Assembly: GCA_934647165.1 (NCBI GenBank)
Contig: CAKUFA010000031.1
Location: 1 to 29,878 of the forward strand
Source: an uncultured Clostridia bacterium
GTDB lineage: Bacteria > Bacillota > Clostridia > Christensenellales > Aristaeellaceae
DNA: 29,878 nt
Direction of reading: 5' to 3'
In this document: positions 9,139 through 17,527 of the stretch, piece by piece
Layout: each line of letters opens with the position of its first letter
Numbering within the stretch: the first letter of the stretch is position 1
Position numbers and translations under genes: made by a program
Notes under the pieces: generated by a model
What the model was told of the DNA's origin: nothing
Database searches by the model: none
Seen by the model: only the letters and a program-made list of their open reading frames with translations

Positions 9139-9174
9139 TATCAGTTTTGTTGGTAGCTGAAATATCAATTTTGT
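9139..9174 (+). promoter_or_regulatory. Direct repeat TATCARTTTTGT, candidate AraC-type operator
   Basis: TATCAGTTTTGT at 9139-9150 and TATCAATTTTGT at 9163-9174 differ at one position and start 24 bp apart, about two helical turns, as expected for the two half-sites of an AraC-family activator. A partial inverted copy (TCAAATTTTGT on the minus strand) lies at 9228-9238. The repeats sit between the divergent regulator and permease genes. Binding by the adjacent AraC protein is inference. Confidence 0.5.
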
Positions 9175-9287
9175 AGTATGGTATAGCCAGCAACATGGGG
9201 TAAACGAGAAAAAAACAGTCAAATCACACAAAATTTGAGCAGGTAGGCAAGTCCTCCCGCCTCGGCTGAAGAAAGAGAGGGAATCCA

Positions 9288-10244
9288 ATGATAACTAACC
9301 TAGCGCAAACGACAAAAAAGAAAAAAGGTTATTGGCATGGCCTGCTCGTCGATTTCAAACGCGACTGGCGTTTGTACCTGATGCTGATCCTGCCCATCGT
9401 CTTCTACATTATGTTCCGCTATACGCCCATGTATGGCATTGTGATCGCCTTCCAGAACTACAACCTGTTCAAAGGCATTGCAGGCAGTCGCTGGGTAGGG
9501 ACCGCCAACTTTGAATTTGTATTTAAGATGAGAGACTTCAGCATTGCGCTGAAAAACACGCTTCTGCTGAATTTCTTGGATCTTCTTGTCGGCTTCCCAA
9601 TGCCGATCATCTTGGCTATTATGCTCAATGAGATCAAATCCTCCGGCGTCAAGCGTGTGGCACAGACGCTGCTCTATCTGCCTCACTTCCTGTCCTGGGT
9701 CATCATTGGCGGCATGATGCTGACCATCTTTGCCCCCACCACCGGCATTGTCAATGCCACCCTGCTCAAGGCAGGACTCATCTCCAATAACATTCCTTTC
9801 CTGACCAGCGGTGTACCATGGCGCATTACCTATGTACTGGTCGGCGTGTGGCAGAGCATGGGCTGGGGTACCATCCTCTATATGGCTGCCATCACCGGCA
9901 TTAATCAGGAACTGTTTGAAGCAGCGAAGATGGACGGCGCCAACAAGCTCCAGCAGATCTGGCATGTGACGCTGCCCGGCATCCGCCCCACCATCGTGGT
10001 GCTGCTGATCCTAAATGTGGGTCAGATGATGAACATCGGCTTTGATCGCCCCTTCGTGATGGGCAATACCATGGTGCAGGATTATTGCGATGTGATCTCC
10101 ACCTTTGTGTACCGCGCCGGTATCAAGAACGCACAGTTTGCCCGTGCGACGGCCATCGGCCTGTTCCAGTCTGTGGTCGGCCTGATCATGATCACCACGG
10201 CCAACTTCGTCTCCCGCCGCCTTGGCGAGGAAGGCATCATGTAA
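9288..10244 (+). CDS. Sugar ABC transporter permease, LplB type
   Basis: A 318-residue inner-membrane permease of the family that pairs with LplA-like binding proteins and imports complex oligosaccharides. Six transmembrane segments are visible. The first (LMLILPIVFYIMF) is followed by the typical RYTPMYGIVIAFQNYN segment, and the EAA loop that contacts the ATPase is EAAKMDGANKLQQIW from residue 211. The start ATG has a weaker AG-rich site (GAGAGGGA) before it. The second permease follows after 18 bp. No ATPase gene is in the window. That is usual for this family, where a shared MsmK/UgpC-like ATPase encoded elsewhere powers several importers. Confidence 0.93.
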   Translation: MITNLAQTTKKKKGYWHGLLVDFKRDWRLYLMLILPIVFYIMFRYTPMYGIVIAFQNYNLFKGIAGSRWVGTANFEFVFKMRDFSIALKNTLLLNFLDLLVGFPMPIILAIMLNEIKSSGVKRVAQTLLYLPHFLSWVIIGGMMLTIFAPTTGIVNATLLKAGLISNNIPFLTSGVPWRITYVLVGVWQSMGWGTILYMAAITGINQELFEAAKMDGANKLQQIWHVTLPGIRPTIVVLLILNVGQMMNIGFDRPFVMGNTMVQDYCDVISTFVYRAGIKNAQFARATAIGLFQSVVGLIMITTANFVSRRLGEEGIM

Positions 10245-10262
10245 GAAAGGAGGATGCTGAAC

Positions 10263-11171
10263 ATGACCACCATTCAGAGCAAAATGCAGCTGGCAGAAAA
10301 GAAGAAAAAGGTCACCATGCCTCAGATCATCCTTATTGCTGTCATCATGATCTTTGTGCTGATCTGCGTGCTGCCGGTCATCAACCTGGCCTGCGTATCG
10401 CTCAGTTCCAAGTCTGCTATCCTTCGCGGCGATGTCGCCTTTTTCCCCGTTGAACCTACGCCCAATGCCTATGTTGCCATCGTCCGCGATGCCAGTATGA
10501 TCCGCAGTCTGTTCTACACCATCGAGCTGACGCTGATCTATACCGCCCTGGCCATGGTGCTGACCATCCTGCTGGCCTATCCTATGACCAAAAAGCGCCT
10601 GCGTGGCCGCGGCTTCCTGTCAATGTTCGTTATCTTTACCATGTATTTTAACGGCGGCACCATCCCCACCTATCTGACCATCAAGGATTATGGCCTGATC
10701 AACACCATGTGGTCGCTGATCCTGCCCGGTTTGATCTCCACCTATAACATGATCATCCTTCGCTCCTTCATCAGCTCCCTCCCGGGCGAACTTGAGGAAG
10801 CAGCGATCATCGACGGCGCCAACGATTTCCAGGTGCTGTTCAAGATCATTCTGCCGCTGTCCCTGCCTGCCATCGCCACAATCTCGCTGTTTTATGCGGT
10901 GGGCAAGTGGAATAGCTTCTCGGATGCCCTGTACTATATCTCTTCCGAGGCACTGCAACCCCTGCAGCTGAAGCTGTATAACCTCATCAAGGGCTCAACC
11001 ACCCTGGACATCTCCACCCTGGAGGGCAACAGTGCGGATCTCGGCTACAGTATTTCCGAATCCATCGAGTCGGCCTCCATCATCTTCGCCACCCTGCCCA
11101 TTCTAGTGGTGTATCCTTTCCTCCAGCGCTACTTCGTGTCCGGCGTGACCGTTGGCGCAGTGAAGGGCTAA
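10263..11171 (+). CDS. Sugar ABC transporter permease, LplC/YtcP type
   Basis: A 302-residue partner permease with six transmembrane segments and an EAA loop from residue 179 (EAAIIDGANDFQVLFKI). The family-typical C-terminus PILVVYPFLQRYFVSG is present. I start it at the ATG at 10263 because AAGGAGG at 10247-10253 is correctly spaced for it; the in-frame ATG at 10254 directly abuts that site. It forms a heterodimeric channel with the preceding permease. The binding-protein gene follows after 68 bp. Confidence 0.93.
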   Translation: MTTIQSKMQLAEKKKKVTMPQIILIAVIMIFVLICVLPVINLACVSLSSKSAILRGDVAFFPVEPTPNAYVAIVRDASMIRSLFYTIELTLIYTALAMVLTILLAYPMTKKRLRGRGFLSMFVIFTMYFNGGTIPTYLTIKDYGLINTMWSLILPGLISTYNMIILRSFISSLPGELEEAAIIDGANDFQVLFKIILPLSLPAIATISLFYAVGKWNSFSDALYYISSEALQPLQLKLYNLIKGSTTLDISTLEGNSADLGYSISESIESASIIFATLPILVVYPFLQRYFVSGVTVGAVKG

Positions 11172-11239
11172 GCTTCCTCTTGTATTCAGCCGCCCGGTGA
11201 AGGACGGTTGGAATAAAAATCATCAAAGGAGTGGAAACC

Positions 11240-12823
11240 ATGAAAAAGTTCCTGTCCTACCTGCTGATGCTCACCCTGCTGGCATCCTGCCTGAGCATCC
11301 CTGCCATGGCCGACGCTGATGACTGGATCACCCTGCGCGTCGAGTGCTTCGACCGTTCCGTGTCTGGTCTGAGCGTCGAGAACAACCTCCAACACGACTA
11401 CATCCAGGCCAACTTCGGCGACCCCAACCACATCAAGGTAGAGCTGGTTCCCGTATCCCGCTGGAGCGAGACCGAGATCCTGAACACCCAGCTGGCTGGC
11501 GGCACTGCCCCCGACATCTGCTACACCTATGACACTGCGCTGGTGCAGCAGTATGTGAACATGGGCGGCCTGACCCCCCTGAACGATCTGCTGGCTGAGT
11601 ATGGCAAGAACGTATCTGCCTTCTTGGGCGATGATGTGCTGGGATATGGCCAGTTTGACGAGAACGGCACCAAGGTGCAGTATTATTTGCCTGCCCGCCG
11701 CATCAATGTTACCAAGCTTGGTTTGTTCATCCGTCAGGACTGGCTGGAGAAGCTGGGCATGGCTGAGCCCACCACCACCGATGAGTGGGTTGCTTACCTG
11801 CGCGCTGCGAAGGCGGCTGGTCTGGGCGGCGATCAGACCGTTCCTTACTCTATGAAGCTGTATGAGAATGCTCCCCTTTTCTCCACCTCTGTGATCGTGG
11901 ACTCCTTCCTAGACTTCTCCAAGATTACCAAGGAGGACTGGTTCTCCCTGTATCATGAGCAGATGCCCGGCGCCAAGGAGGCCTATCGTCTGCTGAATAC
12001 CCTGTACAACGAGGGTCTGATCTCCGAGAACTTCGCCATCGACAATGGTGACATCCGCGACCGTGACCTGAACCAGGGCTATGCTGGCTTCTACATTGAA
12101 GGCCCCACCCAGGTTTGGCCCACCTACAGCGACGAGATGAAGAAGAACGTGGGCAAGGACGCCACCTGGATCCCCGTCAATCCCTTCGTGAACGCTGATG
12201 GCTACACCCTGCATGAGAACTATGCTGCCAACGGAATCTGCATCTTCATTCCCAGCTGGGTCAACCAGGAGACTGCTATCGCCGCTATGAAGTACATGGA
12301 CTGGATGGCTCAGCCTGAAAACATGTTCTATCTGCAGCAGGGCATTGAGGGCGTTCACTATGATCACCTGAACGAGGACGGCCTGCCCGTTGGCCGCGTG
12401 ACCAACGACAACCTGCCCGACGACAAAAAGTGGTTGAACGCTACTGACCTGGTTTTCCTGGCCAATGGTTCCAGCTTTGGTAATGACGAGCTGAACAACA
12501 AGTATGCTGCTCTGTCCTTCCCCGGTTATGAGGACGTCGTAGCTCGCTCCTATGAGTACATGGCCAAGGATTCCTATGGCCCCATCGGCTTCACCGTGGC
12601 GATCACTGCCGAGGCTGATTATGGTCAGATGGTGCTGGCCAAGCAGGCTGAGCTGCTGACCAATGCCCTGACCTGCGCTCCTGCCGACTTTGACGCTGTG
12701 TATGATCGCTGCGTGCAGGCTATCCTGGATGTTGGCGGCCAGAAGATCGTTGACGAGCGCAAGGCTGCTTTCGAGGCCGGCCTGATCCGCGGCGACTTTC
12801 CCGTGGAAGTACTGGCCAAGTAA
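11240..12823 (+). CDS. Extracellular solute-binding protein of a sugar ABC transporter (permease-linked copy)
   Basis: A 527-residue LplA-like substrate-binding protein. The start is the ATG at 11240, 8 nt after AAAGGAG; an in-frame GTG at 11231 overlaps that site and is less likely. The N-terminus MKKFLSYLLMLTLLASC contains a lipobox-like LASC, but a good signal peptidase I site (PAMA before DADD) lies ten residues later. It may therefore be either a lipoprotein or a cleaved secreted protein. Codon use is strongly biased towards CTG, AAC, ATC and GAG, more than in neighbouring genes, which fits high expression. It is paralogous to the protein at 3152-4717. The gene ends 20 bp before a strong terminator and closes the rightward permease operon. 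Confidence 0.92.
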   Translation: MKKFLSYLLMLTLLASCLSIPAMADADDWITLRVECFDRSVSGLSVENNLQHDYIQANFGDPNHIKVELVPVSRWSETEILNTQLAGGTAPDICYTYDTALVQQYVNMGGLTPLNDLLAEYGKNVSAFLGDDVLGYGQFDENGTKVQYYLPARRINVTKLGLFIRQDWLEKLGMAEPTTTDEWVAYLRAAKAAGLGGDQTVPYSMKLYENAPLFSTSVIVDSFLDFSKITKEDWFSLYHEQMPGAKEAYRLLNTLYNEGLISENFAIDNGDIRDRDLNQGYAGFYIEGPTQVWPTYSDEMKKNVGKDATWIPVNPFVNADGYTLHENYAANGICIFIPSWVNQETAIAAMKYMDWMAQPENMFYLQQGIEGVHYDHLNEDGLPVGRVTNDNLPDDKKWLNATDLVFLANGSSFGNDELNNKYAALSFPGYEDVVARSYEYMAKDSYGPIGFTVAITAEADYGQMVLAKQAELLTNALTCAPADFDAVYDRCVQAILDVGGQKIVDERKAAFEAGLIRGDFPVEVLAK

Positions 12824-12843
12824 GCGCTGATCCCCCACCCTCG

Positions 12844-12889
12844 CAGGGAGCAATGCACTGAAAAAAACAGGGCATTGCTCCCTGTTTTT
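12844..12889 (+). terminator. Rho-independent terminator of the permease/binding-protein operon
   Basis: A perfect 13-bp stem (12844-12856 with 12872-12884) is followed by TTTTT. The loop contains CTG-A7-CAG, which can extend the hairpin. It is 20 bp after the binding-protein stop codon. Confidence 0.92.
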
Positions 12890-12963
12890 GCGATGATACA
12901 GATTAGAGTGTACCTTGGATGAAATCCGCTGCCGCAACGGCAGCTCTGTACCGCTTCATATCA

Positions 12964-13224
12964 TTATGAGCCGTTCATTGGCATGCCGCAGTGATAAGTG
13001 CGCACTGTTTTGAAAAAAGCCGTCGTCATACGCTGCTGGTTTTCCGCAGCAAAGTTGTAGGCAACCATCGGCACCATGCCCTGACAAATACCAATACTGA
13101 TATTGAGCGGCAGTCGCTCCACCTTCAGCTCGATCCCGATAGCTGCCAGATTGATATCGCCATGCGCCGCTGCAAGCATATTGCTGGCAGCAGCCGGGAG
13201 ACCGACGCTGAGGATCGCTCGCAG
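12964..13224 (-). pseudogene. Internal fragment of a MATE-family efflux transporter
   Basis: The minus strand encodes about 85 uninterrupted residues that match the middle of MATE (NorM/DinF-like) exporters. LRAILSVGLPAAASNML corresponds to the first helix of the second half. It is followed by DINLAAIGIELKVERLPL and by GICQGMVPMVAYNFAAEN, the conserved GxGQGxxPLVxYNxxA signature. The N-terminal half and the last helices are missing and no start codon or ribosome binding site fits. The fragment is truncated at both ends. It begins right where the ferritin-like relic ends, so the two may have been joined by a deletion. Confidence 0.7.
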
Positions 13225-13225
13225 C

Positions 13226-13273
13226 TTTTCTTATGCTTTGTACATGTCAATCAGCCGCTGCACATCCGCTTTC
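13226..13273. repeat. 48-bp direct repeat, right copy
   Basis: It matches 207-254 at 45 of 48 positions in the same orientation. It forms the 3' end of the ferritin-like relic, with minus-strand reading NGKADVQRLIDMYKA and a stop. Unlike the left copy it is not followed by the palindromic terminator but by the MATE relic. Confidence 0.85.
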
Positions 13274-13424
13274 CCGTTCCTCCACCTTTGCCGCCTGATC
13301 GTGCAGCATGTCCGCATGCCTGATTTCTTCGCTTGTCAATCTATTCCTGGTGTGTATCTCTGCACGTCACCGCACACATGGCGTAGTTTTCCGCATCCTT
13401 TCGCTCCCTGCCAATGTGCTGCAT
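13231..13424 (-). pseudogene. Frameshifted relic of a small ferritin-like protein gene
   Basis: The minus strand, read in three pieces, gives KDAENYAMCAVTCRDTHQE, then LTSEEIRHADMLHDQAAKVEE, then NGKADVQRLIDMYKA and a stop. The first two pieces look like the helix pairs of small clostridial ferritin-like proteins: DAENYA with later ELxHAxMLHDQ motifs, the His and Glu residues being potential metal ligands. At least two frameshifts and missing central sequence mean it cannot be expressed as such. A possible ATG at 13424 has an AG-rich stretch upstream. The family call rests on memory of similar proteins and is moderate. Confidence 0.5.
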
Positions 13425-13445
13425 TGGCTTTTTTCTTTCCTTCCC

Positions 13446-13475
13446 TTGCAAGGTGTAGCCCTTGCATGGTATACT
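13446..13475 (+). promoter_or_regulatory. secA promoter
   Basis: TTGCAA (13446-13451) and TATACT (13470-13475) are separated by 18 bp, which fits a sigma-A promoter. It lies about 43 bp upstream of the secA start and should drive secA-prfB. Confidence 0.6.
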
Positions 13476-13518
13476 ATATGATGAGTTCGTGTGAACGCGA
13501 ACCGCAAGGAGATTGACA

Positions 13519-16215
13519 ATGCTTGAATTTGTGAAAAAACTGCTGGGCGGCGGAAGCGATGCGCAGGTCAAGAAGCTGCGCAAAACCGTGGATGCCATCG
13601 AAGCACTGGAAGATGAATATCGCACGCTGACAGACGCGCAGCTGCAAGCCAAAACGGAGGAGTTCCGCGCCCGGCTGCAAAAGGGTGAAACGGAGGACGA
13701 CCTGCTGCCGGAGGCTTTTGCCACCGTGCGTGAAGCGGCCGATCGCGTGCTGGGCATGCGGCCGTATCACGTGCAGCTGCTGGGCGGCATTGTGCTGCAC
13801 CAGGGACGCATTGCCGAAATGAAAACCGGCGAAGGTAAAACGCTGGTGGCCACGCTGCCCGCTTACCTGAACGCGCTGAGCGGCAAAGGCGTGCATGTGG
13901 TGACCGTGAACGATTACCTTGCCCGCCGCGACAGCGAGTGGATGGGCAAGGTGCATCGCTTTCTCGGGCTTTCCGTCGGGCTGATTGTGCACGACATGGA
14001 CGGTGCGGAACGTAAGCGCGCTTATGCCTGCGACATTACCTATGGCACCAACAACGAGCTGGGCTTCGACTATCTGCGGGACAACATGGTCATCCGCCAA
14101 AGCGACCTGACCCAGCGCGGGCACCACTATGCCATTGTGGACGAAGTGGACTCCATCCTCATTGACGAGGCACGCACGCCCCTGATTATTTCCGGTCAGG
14201 GTGATAAGAGCACCATCCTTTATGAAAAGGCCGACCAGGTGGTAAAGGCGCTCAAGCGCGACGAACACTACACAGTGGACGAAAAGAAGAAGTCCGTCGC
14301 TCTCACCGACGAGGGCGCCCAGCGAGTGGAACGCGCCTTTGAAATTGATAACCTGAACGACCCTGAAAACGCCGAGCTGAACCATCACATCAACTGCGCC
14401 CTGCGCGCGCACGCCCTGATGAAGCGCGATGTGGATTATGTGGTACAGAACGGTCAGGTAGTGATTGTGGACGAATTCACCGGACGGTTGATGATCGGCC
14501 GCCGCTATTCCGAAGGGCTGCACCAGGCCATTGAAGCCAAGGAGCATGTGAAGGTCGAACGCGAAAGCAAAACGCTGGCCACCATCACCTTCCAGAACTA
14601 CTTCCGCATGTATGACAAGCTCTCCGGCATGACGGGTACCGCCAAGACCGAAGAGCCGGAATTCCAGGGCATCTACAGCCTGGACGTGGTGGAGATCCCC
14701 ACCAACAAGCCCAACATCCGCAAGGATTTGGACGACATGGTGTATAAGAACAAGCAAGCCAAGTTCAACGCCGTTCTTGCCGCCATTGAGGAAAAGCACG
14801 CCTCCGGTCAACCTGTACTGGTAGGCACGGTGACAGTGGAAACCAGCGAGATGCTCTCCGACATGCTGCGGCGCAAGGGCATCCCGCATGAAGTGCTCAA
14901 CGCCAAGAACCATGCCAAGGAAGCTGAAATCGTCGCACAGGCCGGCCACTACGGCGCGGTGACCATCGCCACCAACATGGCAGGCCGCGGCACGGACATC
15001 CTGCTGGGCGGCAACCCGGATTTCCTTGCTCGCCGCGCCATGCGGCAGGAGGGCTATGACGATGAGATGATCGAAAACGCCACCGGCCACAATGAGGATG
15101 TGCCGGAGGAAGTGCTCGCTGCCCGGGCGCGTTACGCGGAGCTGCACAAGCAATTCAAACAACAGACCGACCAGGAGCACGACCGGGTGCTGAAGACCGG
15201 CGGTTTGCACATCATCGGCACGGAGCGGCATGAAAGCCGCCGCATTGATAATCAGCTACGCGGCCGTGCCGCCCGCCAAGGCGATCCCGGTTCCACCCAG
15301 TTTTTCATCTCCCTGGAGGACGACCTGATGCGTTTGTTCGGTTCCGACCGCATCGGCGCGATGGTGGAACGCCTTGGGCTCAAGGACGATGAACCTTTGC
15401 AGGCCGGGCTTTTGACCAAGCAGATTGAAGCCGCCCAGAAGCGCATCGAAGGGCGCAACTTTGACATCCGCAAGCATGTGCTGGAATATGACGATGTGAT
15501 GAACCGCCAGCGCGAGGTCATTTATCGCCAGCGCCGACAGGTGCTGATGGGTGAGAACGTCCATGACGCCGTCATCCGCATGGCTGACAAGCTCATCGAC
15601 TTTGCGATGGATCGCTTCTGTGTGGATCCGGACGGCGCGGACTGGGATCTGCCCCAGCTGACCGTGTACCTTGAAAACCTGTGCCTGCACCACGGCTGCG
15701 TGGAAAAATGCAAGGCTATTGCAGATGAATCCGGCCGGGATGCGTTCATCGAAGCGCTCAAGAAGGACGCCCATGAATTCTATGAGGAACGGGAAACGCT
15801 GCTTGGTGAAATCGGGGTGGATATGCGGGAATTCGAGCGCACCGTGCTGCTCATTTCCGTGGATCGCCGGTGGATGGATCACATCGACGCGATGGATCAG
15901 CTGCGGGACGGCATCGGCTTCCGCGCCTACAGCGGCAAAAATCCTGTAACTGAGTATCAGATCGAGGCCGGCCACATGTTTGCCGAATTGAACCACCTGA
16001 TTCAGGAAGACACGGTACGCAGGCTGTATCAGGCACGGGTAGAGCGCCAGCCCGAACGCGTGCAGCAGGCCAAGCCGGTGGAAGCACGCACCGGCGGTGA
16101 ACAGCCCCGGCAGCCGCGCAGGGTGAAACCCTCTGAAAAAGTTGGGCGCAATGATCCCTGCCCCTGCGGCAGCGGCAAAAAATATAAGAATTGCTGCGGA
16201 CGCAGCCAGGAATGA
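13519..16215 (+). CDS. secA: Preprotein translocase ATPase SecA
   Basis: An 898-residue SecA, the motor that pushes unfolded preproteins through SecYEG. The Walker A motif MKTGEGKT is at 101-108 and the DEVDSILIDEA Walker B region is near 207. The conserved TNMAGRGTDILLGGN, GRAARQGDPGSTQF and YRQRR regions are present. The C-terminus is the zinc-binding SEC-C tail GRNDPCPCGSGKKYKNCC, which in other bacteria binds SecB or ribosomes. The start is the ATG at 13519, 7 nt after AAGGAG; an in-frame TTG at 13513 is too close to it. prfB follows after 51 bp, a very common bacterial arrangement. Confidence 0.98.
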   Translation: MLEFVKKLLGGGSDAQVKKLRKTVDAIEALEDEYRTLTDAQLQAKTEEFRARLQKGETEDDLLPEAFATVREAADRVLGMRPYHVQLLGGIVLHQGRIAEMKTGEGKTLVATLPAYLNALSGKGVHVVTVNDYLARRDSEWMGKVHRFLGLSVGLIVHDMDGAERKRAYACDITYGTNNELGFDYLRDNMVIRQSDLTQRGHHYAIVDEVDSILIDEARTPLIISGQGDKSTILYEKADQVVKALKRDEHYTVDEKKKSVALTDEGAQRVERAFEIDNLNDPENAELNHHINCALRAHALMKRDVDYVVQNGQVVIVDEFTGRLMIGRRYSEGLHQAIEAKEHVKVERESKTLATITFQNYFRMYDKLSGMTGTAKTEEPEFQGIYSLDVVEIPTNKPNIRKDLDDMVYKNKQAKFNAVLAAIEEKHASGQPVLVGTVTVETSEMLSDMLRRKGIPHEVLNAKNHAKEAEIVAQAGHYGAVTIATNMAGRGTDILLGGNPDFLARRAMRQEGYDDEMIENATGHNEDVPEEVLAARARYAELHKQFKQQTDQEHDRVLKTGGLHIIGTERHESRRIDNQLRGRAARQGDPGSTQFFISLEDDLMRLFGSDRIGAMVERLGLKDDEPLQAGLLTKQIEAAQKRIEGRNFDIRKHVLEYDDVMNRQREVIYRQRRQVLMGENVHDAVIRMADKLIDFAMDRFCVDPDGADWDLPQLTVYLENLCLHHGCVEKCKAIADESGRDAFIEALKKDAHEFYEERETLLGEIGVDMREFERTVLLISVDRRWMDHIDAMDQLRDGIGFRAYSGKNPVTEYQIEAGHMFAELNHLIQEDTVRRLYQARVERQPERVQQAKPVEARTGGEQPRQPRRVKPSEKVGRNDPCPCGSGKKYKNCCGRSQE

Positions 16216-16266
16216 CCTTTCCTGCCCCATGAACCCCCAACGCACGAGAAAGAGGGAGCACGCATC

Positions 16267-17367
16267 ATGCTGGAATTGGAACAATATACCCAGGATGTCA
16301 ATAGCATCCGCACACAAATCAAAAATGCCGGTGAAGCGCTGCATGTGGATCACATGCGCGAGCAAATCGCCGAGCTGACCGAGGAAATGAACCAGCCTGA
16401 GTTCTGGAACGATCTTGACCATTCCACCAAGGTGAACCAGAAGCTTGGCCGCCTGAAGAACCGCCTTGCACACTATGAAAAGCTGCTTTCTTCCGCCGAT
16501 GACATCGAAGTGATGATCTCCCTTGCACAGGAAGAAAATGACGAAAGCATGGGCGAGGAAATCGGGCTGGAGCTGACGCAGCTCAAGGAACAGGCCGATG
16601 CGCTGGAGCTGGAAACGCTCATGCGCGGAGACTATGACGACTGCGACGCAATCCTCTCCCTGCACGCGGGCGCCGGCGGAACCGAGGCCCAGGACTGGAC
16701 CCAGATGCTCTACCGGATGTACACCCGCTATTGTGAGCAGATGGGCTTCCAGGTGAAAGTACTTGACCTGCTGGACGGCGACGAGGCCGGCATCAAGTCC
16801 GTAACCTTTGAAGTGAGCGGCGACCACGTGTACGGCTACCTGCGCGGCGAAAAGGGCGTGCACCGCCTGGTGCGCATCAGTCCCTTTGACGCAAACGCCC
16901 GCCGCCATACCTCCTTCGCCTCGCTGGACGTGGCTCCCATTCTGGATGAGGACGACGGGGATATTGAAATCAACATGAAAGATGTGCGCGTGGATACTTA
17001 TCACTCCTCCGGCGCAGGCGGACAGAACGTGAATAAGACCAGCTCCGCCGTGCGAATGACGCACTTCCCCTCCGGCATTGTGGTTTCCTGCCAGACTGAG
17101 CGCGACCAGGTGCAGAACCGCGCAACCTGCTTGAAGATGCTCAAGGCCAAGCTGTTGGAAATCCGTGAACGCGAAAAGGAACAGCAAATGGCCGACATCA
17201 AGGGCGAAATGAAGAAGATCGAATGGGGCAGCCAAATCCGCTCCTACGTCTTCCAGCCCTATACGATGGTGAAGGATCACCGCACGGGGTACGAAGTTGG
17301 AAATATCGACGATGTGATGGACGGGAATCTGGAGGGTTTCATCACCGCGTATTTGAAGATGCAGTGA
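16267..17367 (+). CDS. prfB: Peptide chain release factor 2, without programmed frameshift
   Basis: A 366-residue RF2 that ends translation at UGA and UAA. The SPF anticodon-like tripeptide is at 205-207 and the catalytic GGQ at 251-253 (SGAGGQNVNK), almost exactly the standard RF2 positions. The reading frame is continuous from the start. The CTTTGAC slippery site with in-frame TGA that many bacteria use near codon 25 to autoregulate RF2 is absent. It follows secA by 51 bp with GGGAG as ribosome binding site and is ended by the hairpin at 17375-17422. Confidence 0.98.
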   Translation: MLELEQYTQDVNSIRTQIKNAGEALHVDHMREQIAELTEEMNQPEFWNDLDHSTKVNQKLGRLKNRLAHYEKLLSSADDIEVMISLAQEENDESMGEEIGLELTQLKEQADALELETLMRGDYDDCDAILSLHAGAGGTEAQDWTQMLYRMYTRYCEQMGFQVKVLDLLDGDEAGIKSVTFEVSGDHVYGYLRGEKGVHRLVRISPFDANARRHTSFASLDVAPILDEDDGDIEINMKDVRVDTYHSSGAGGQNVNKTSSAVRMTHFPSGIVVSCQTERDQVQNRATCLKMLKAKLLEIREREKEQQMADIKGEMKKIEWGSQIRSYVFQPYTMVKDHRTGYEVGNIDDVMDGNLEGFITAYLKMQ

Positions 17368-17374
17368 TTGGTGG

Positions 17375-17422
17375 GGTGCCCTTCCGTTCCTGAACAAGAG
17401 CGGGAGGGCACCTGCTGTTTTT
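17375..17422 (+). terminator. Rho-independent terminator after prfB
   Basis: A 15-bp stem with two G-T pairs (17375-17389 with 17398-17412), an 8-nt loop and a TTTTT run at 17418-17422. It separates the secA-prfB unit from the next operon. Confidence 0.88.
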
Positions 17423-17527
17423 CCCAAAGCACCGCCAAACGGGCATGCGATTTTCGCCATGGGCGAAAGAGCTCACCCAACCCTTTTCTCCAGCTCCACT
17501 TTACCTCGACTTCTTTCAGGAGGGTCT

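Larger units (their letters stand above)
12824..13518. other. Gene-free interval with terminator, two gene relics and the secA promoter
   Basis: This 695-bp interval contains no intact gene. In order it holds the terminator of the permease operon, about 75 bp with nothing recognised, a MATE transporter relic, a ferritin-like relic that ends in the right copy of the 48-bp repeat, and the secA promoter and ribosome binding site. Both relics read leftwards, opposite to the flanking intact genes. The interval marks the boundary between accessory and core DNA. Confidence 0.8.

Noticed and set aside
11231..11239. Upstream in-frame GTG as start of the permease-linked binding protein
   Set aside because: It overlaps the AAAGGAG ribosome binding site, which is properly spaced for the ATG at 11240.
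258..12889. A mobile element (transposon or phage) inside the sugar block
   Set aside because: No transposase, integrase or terminal inverted repeats were found; the only border signal is the 48-bp direct repeat, reported separately.
13474..17460. Two very long open frames on the minus strand opposite secA and prfB (585 and 734 codons)
   Set aside because: They lie exactly antisense to highly conserved genes, have no ribosome binding site and show the His/Val/Leu-rich composition expected from reverse reading of GC-biased codons.
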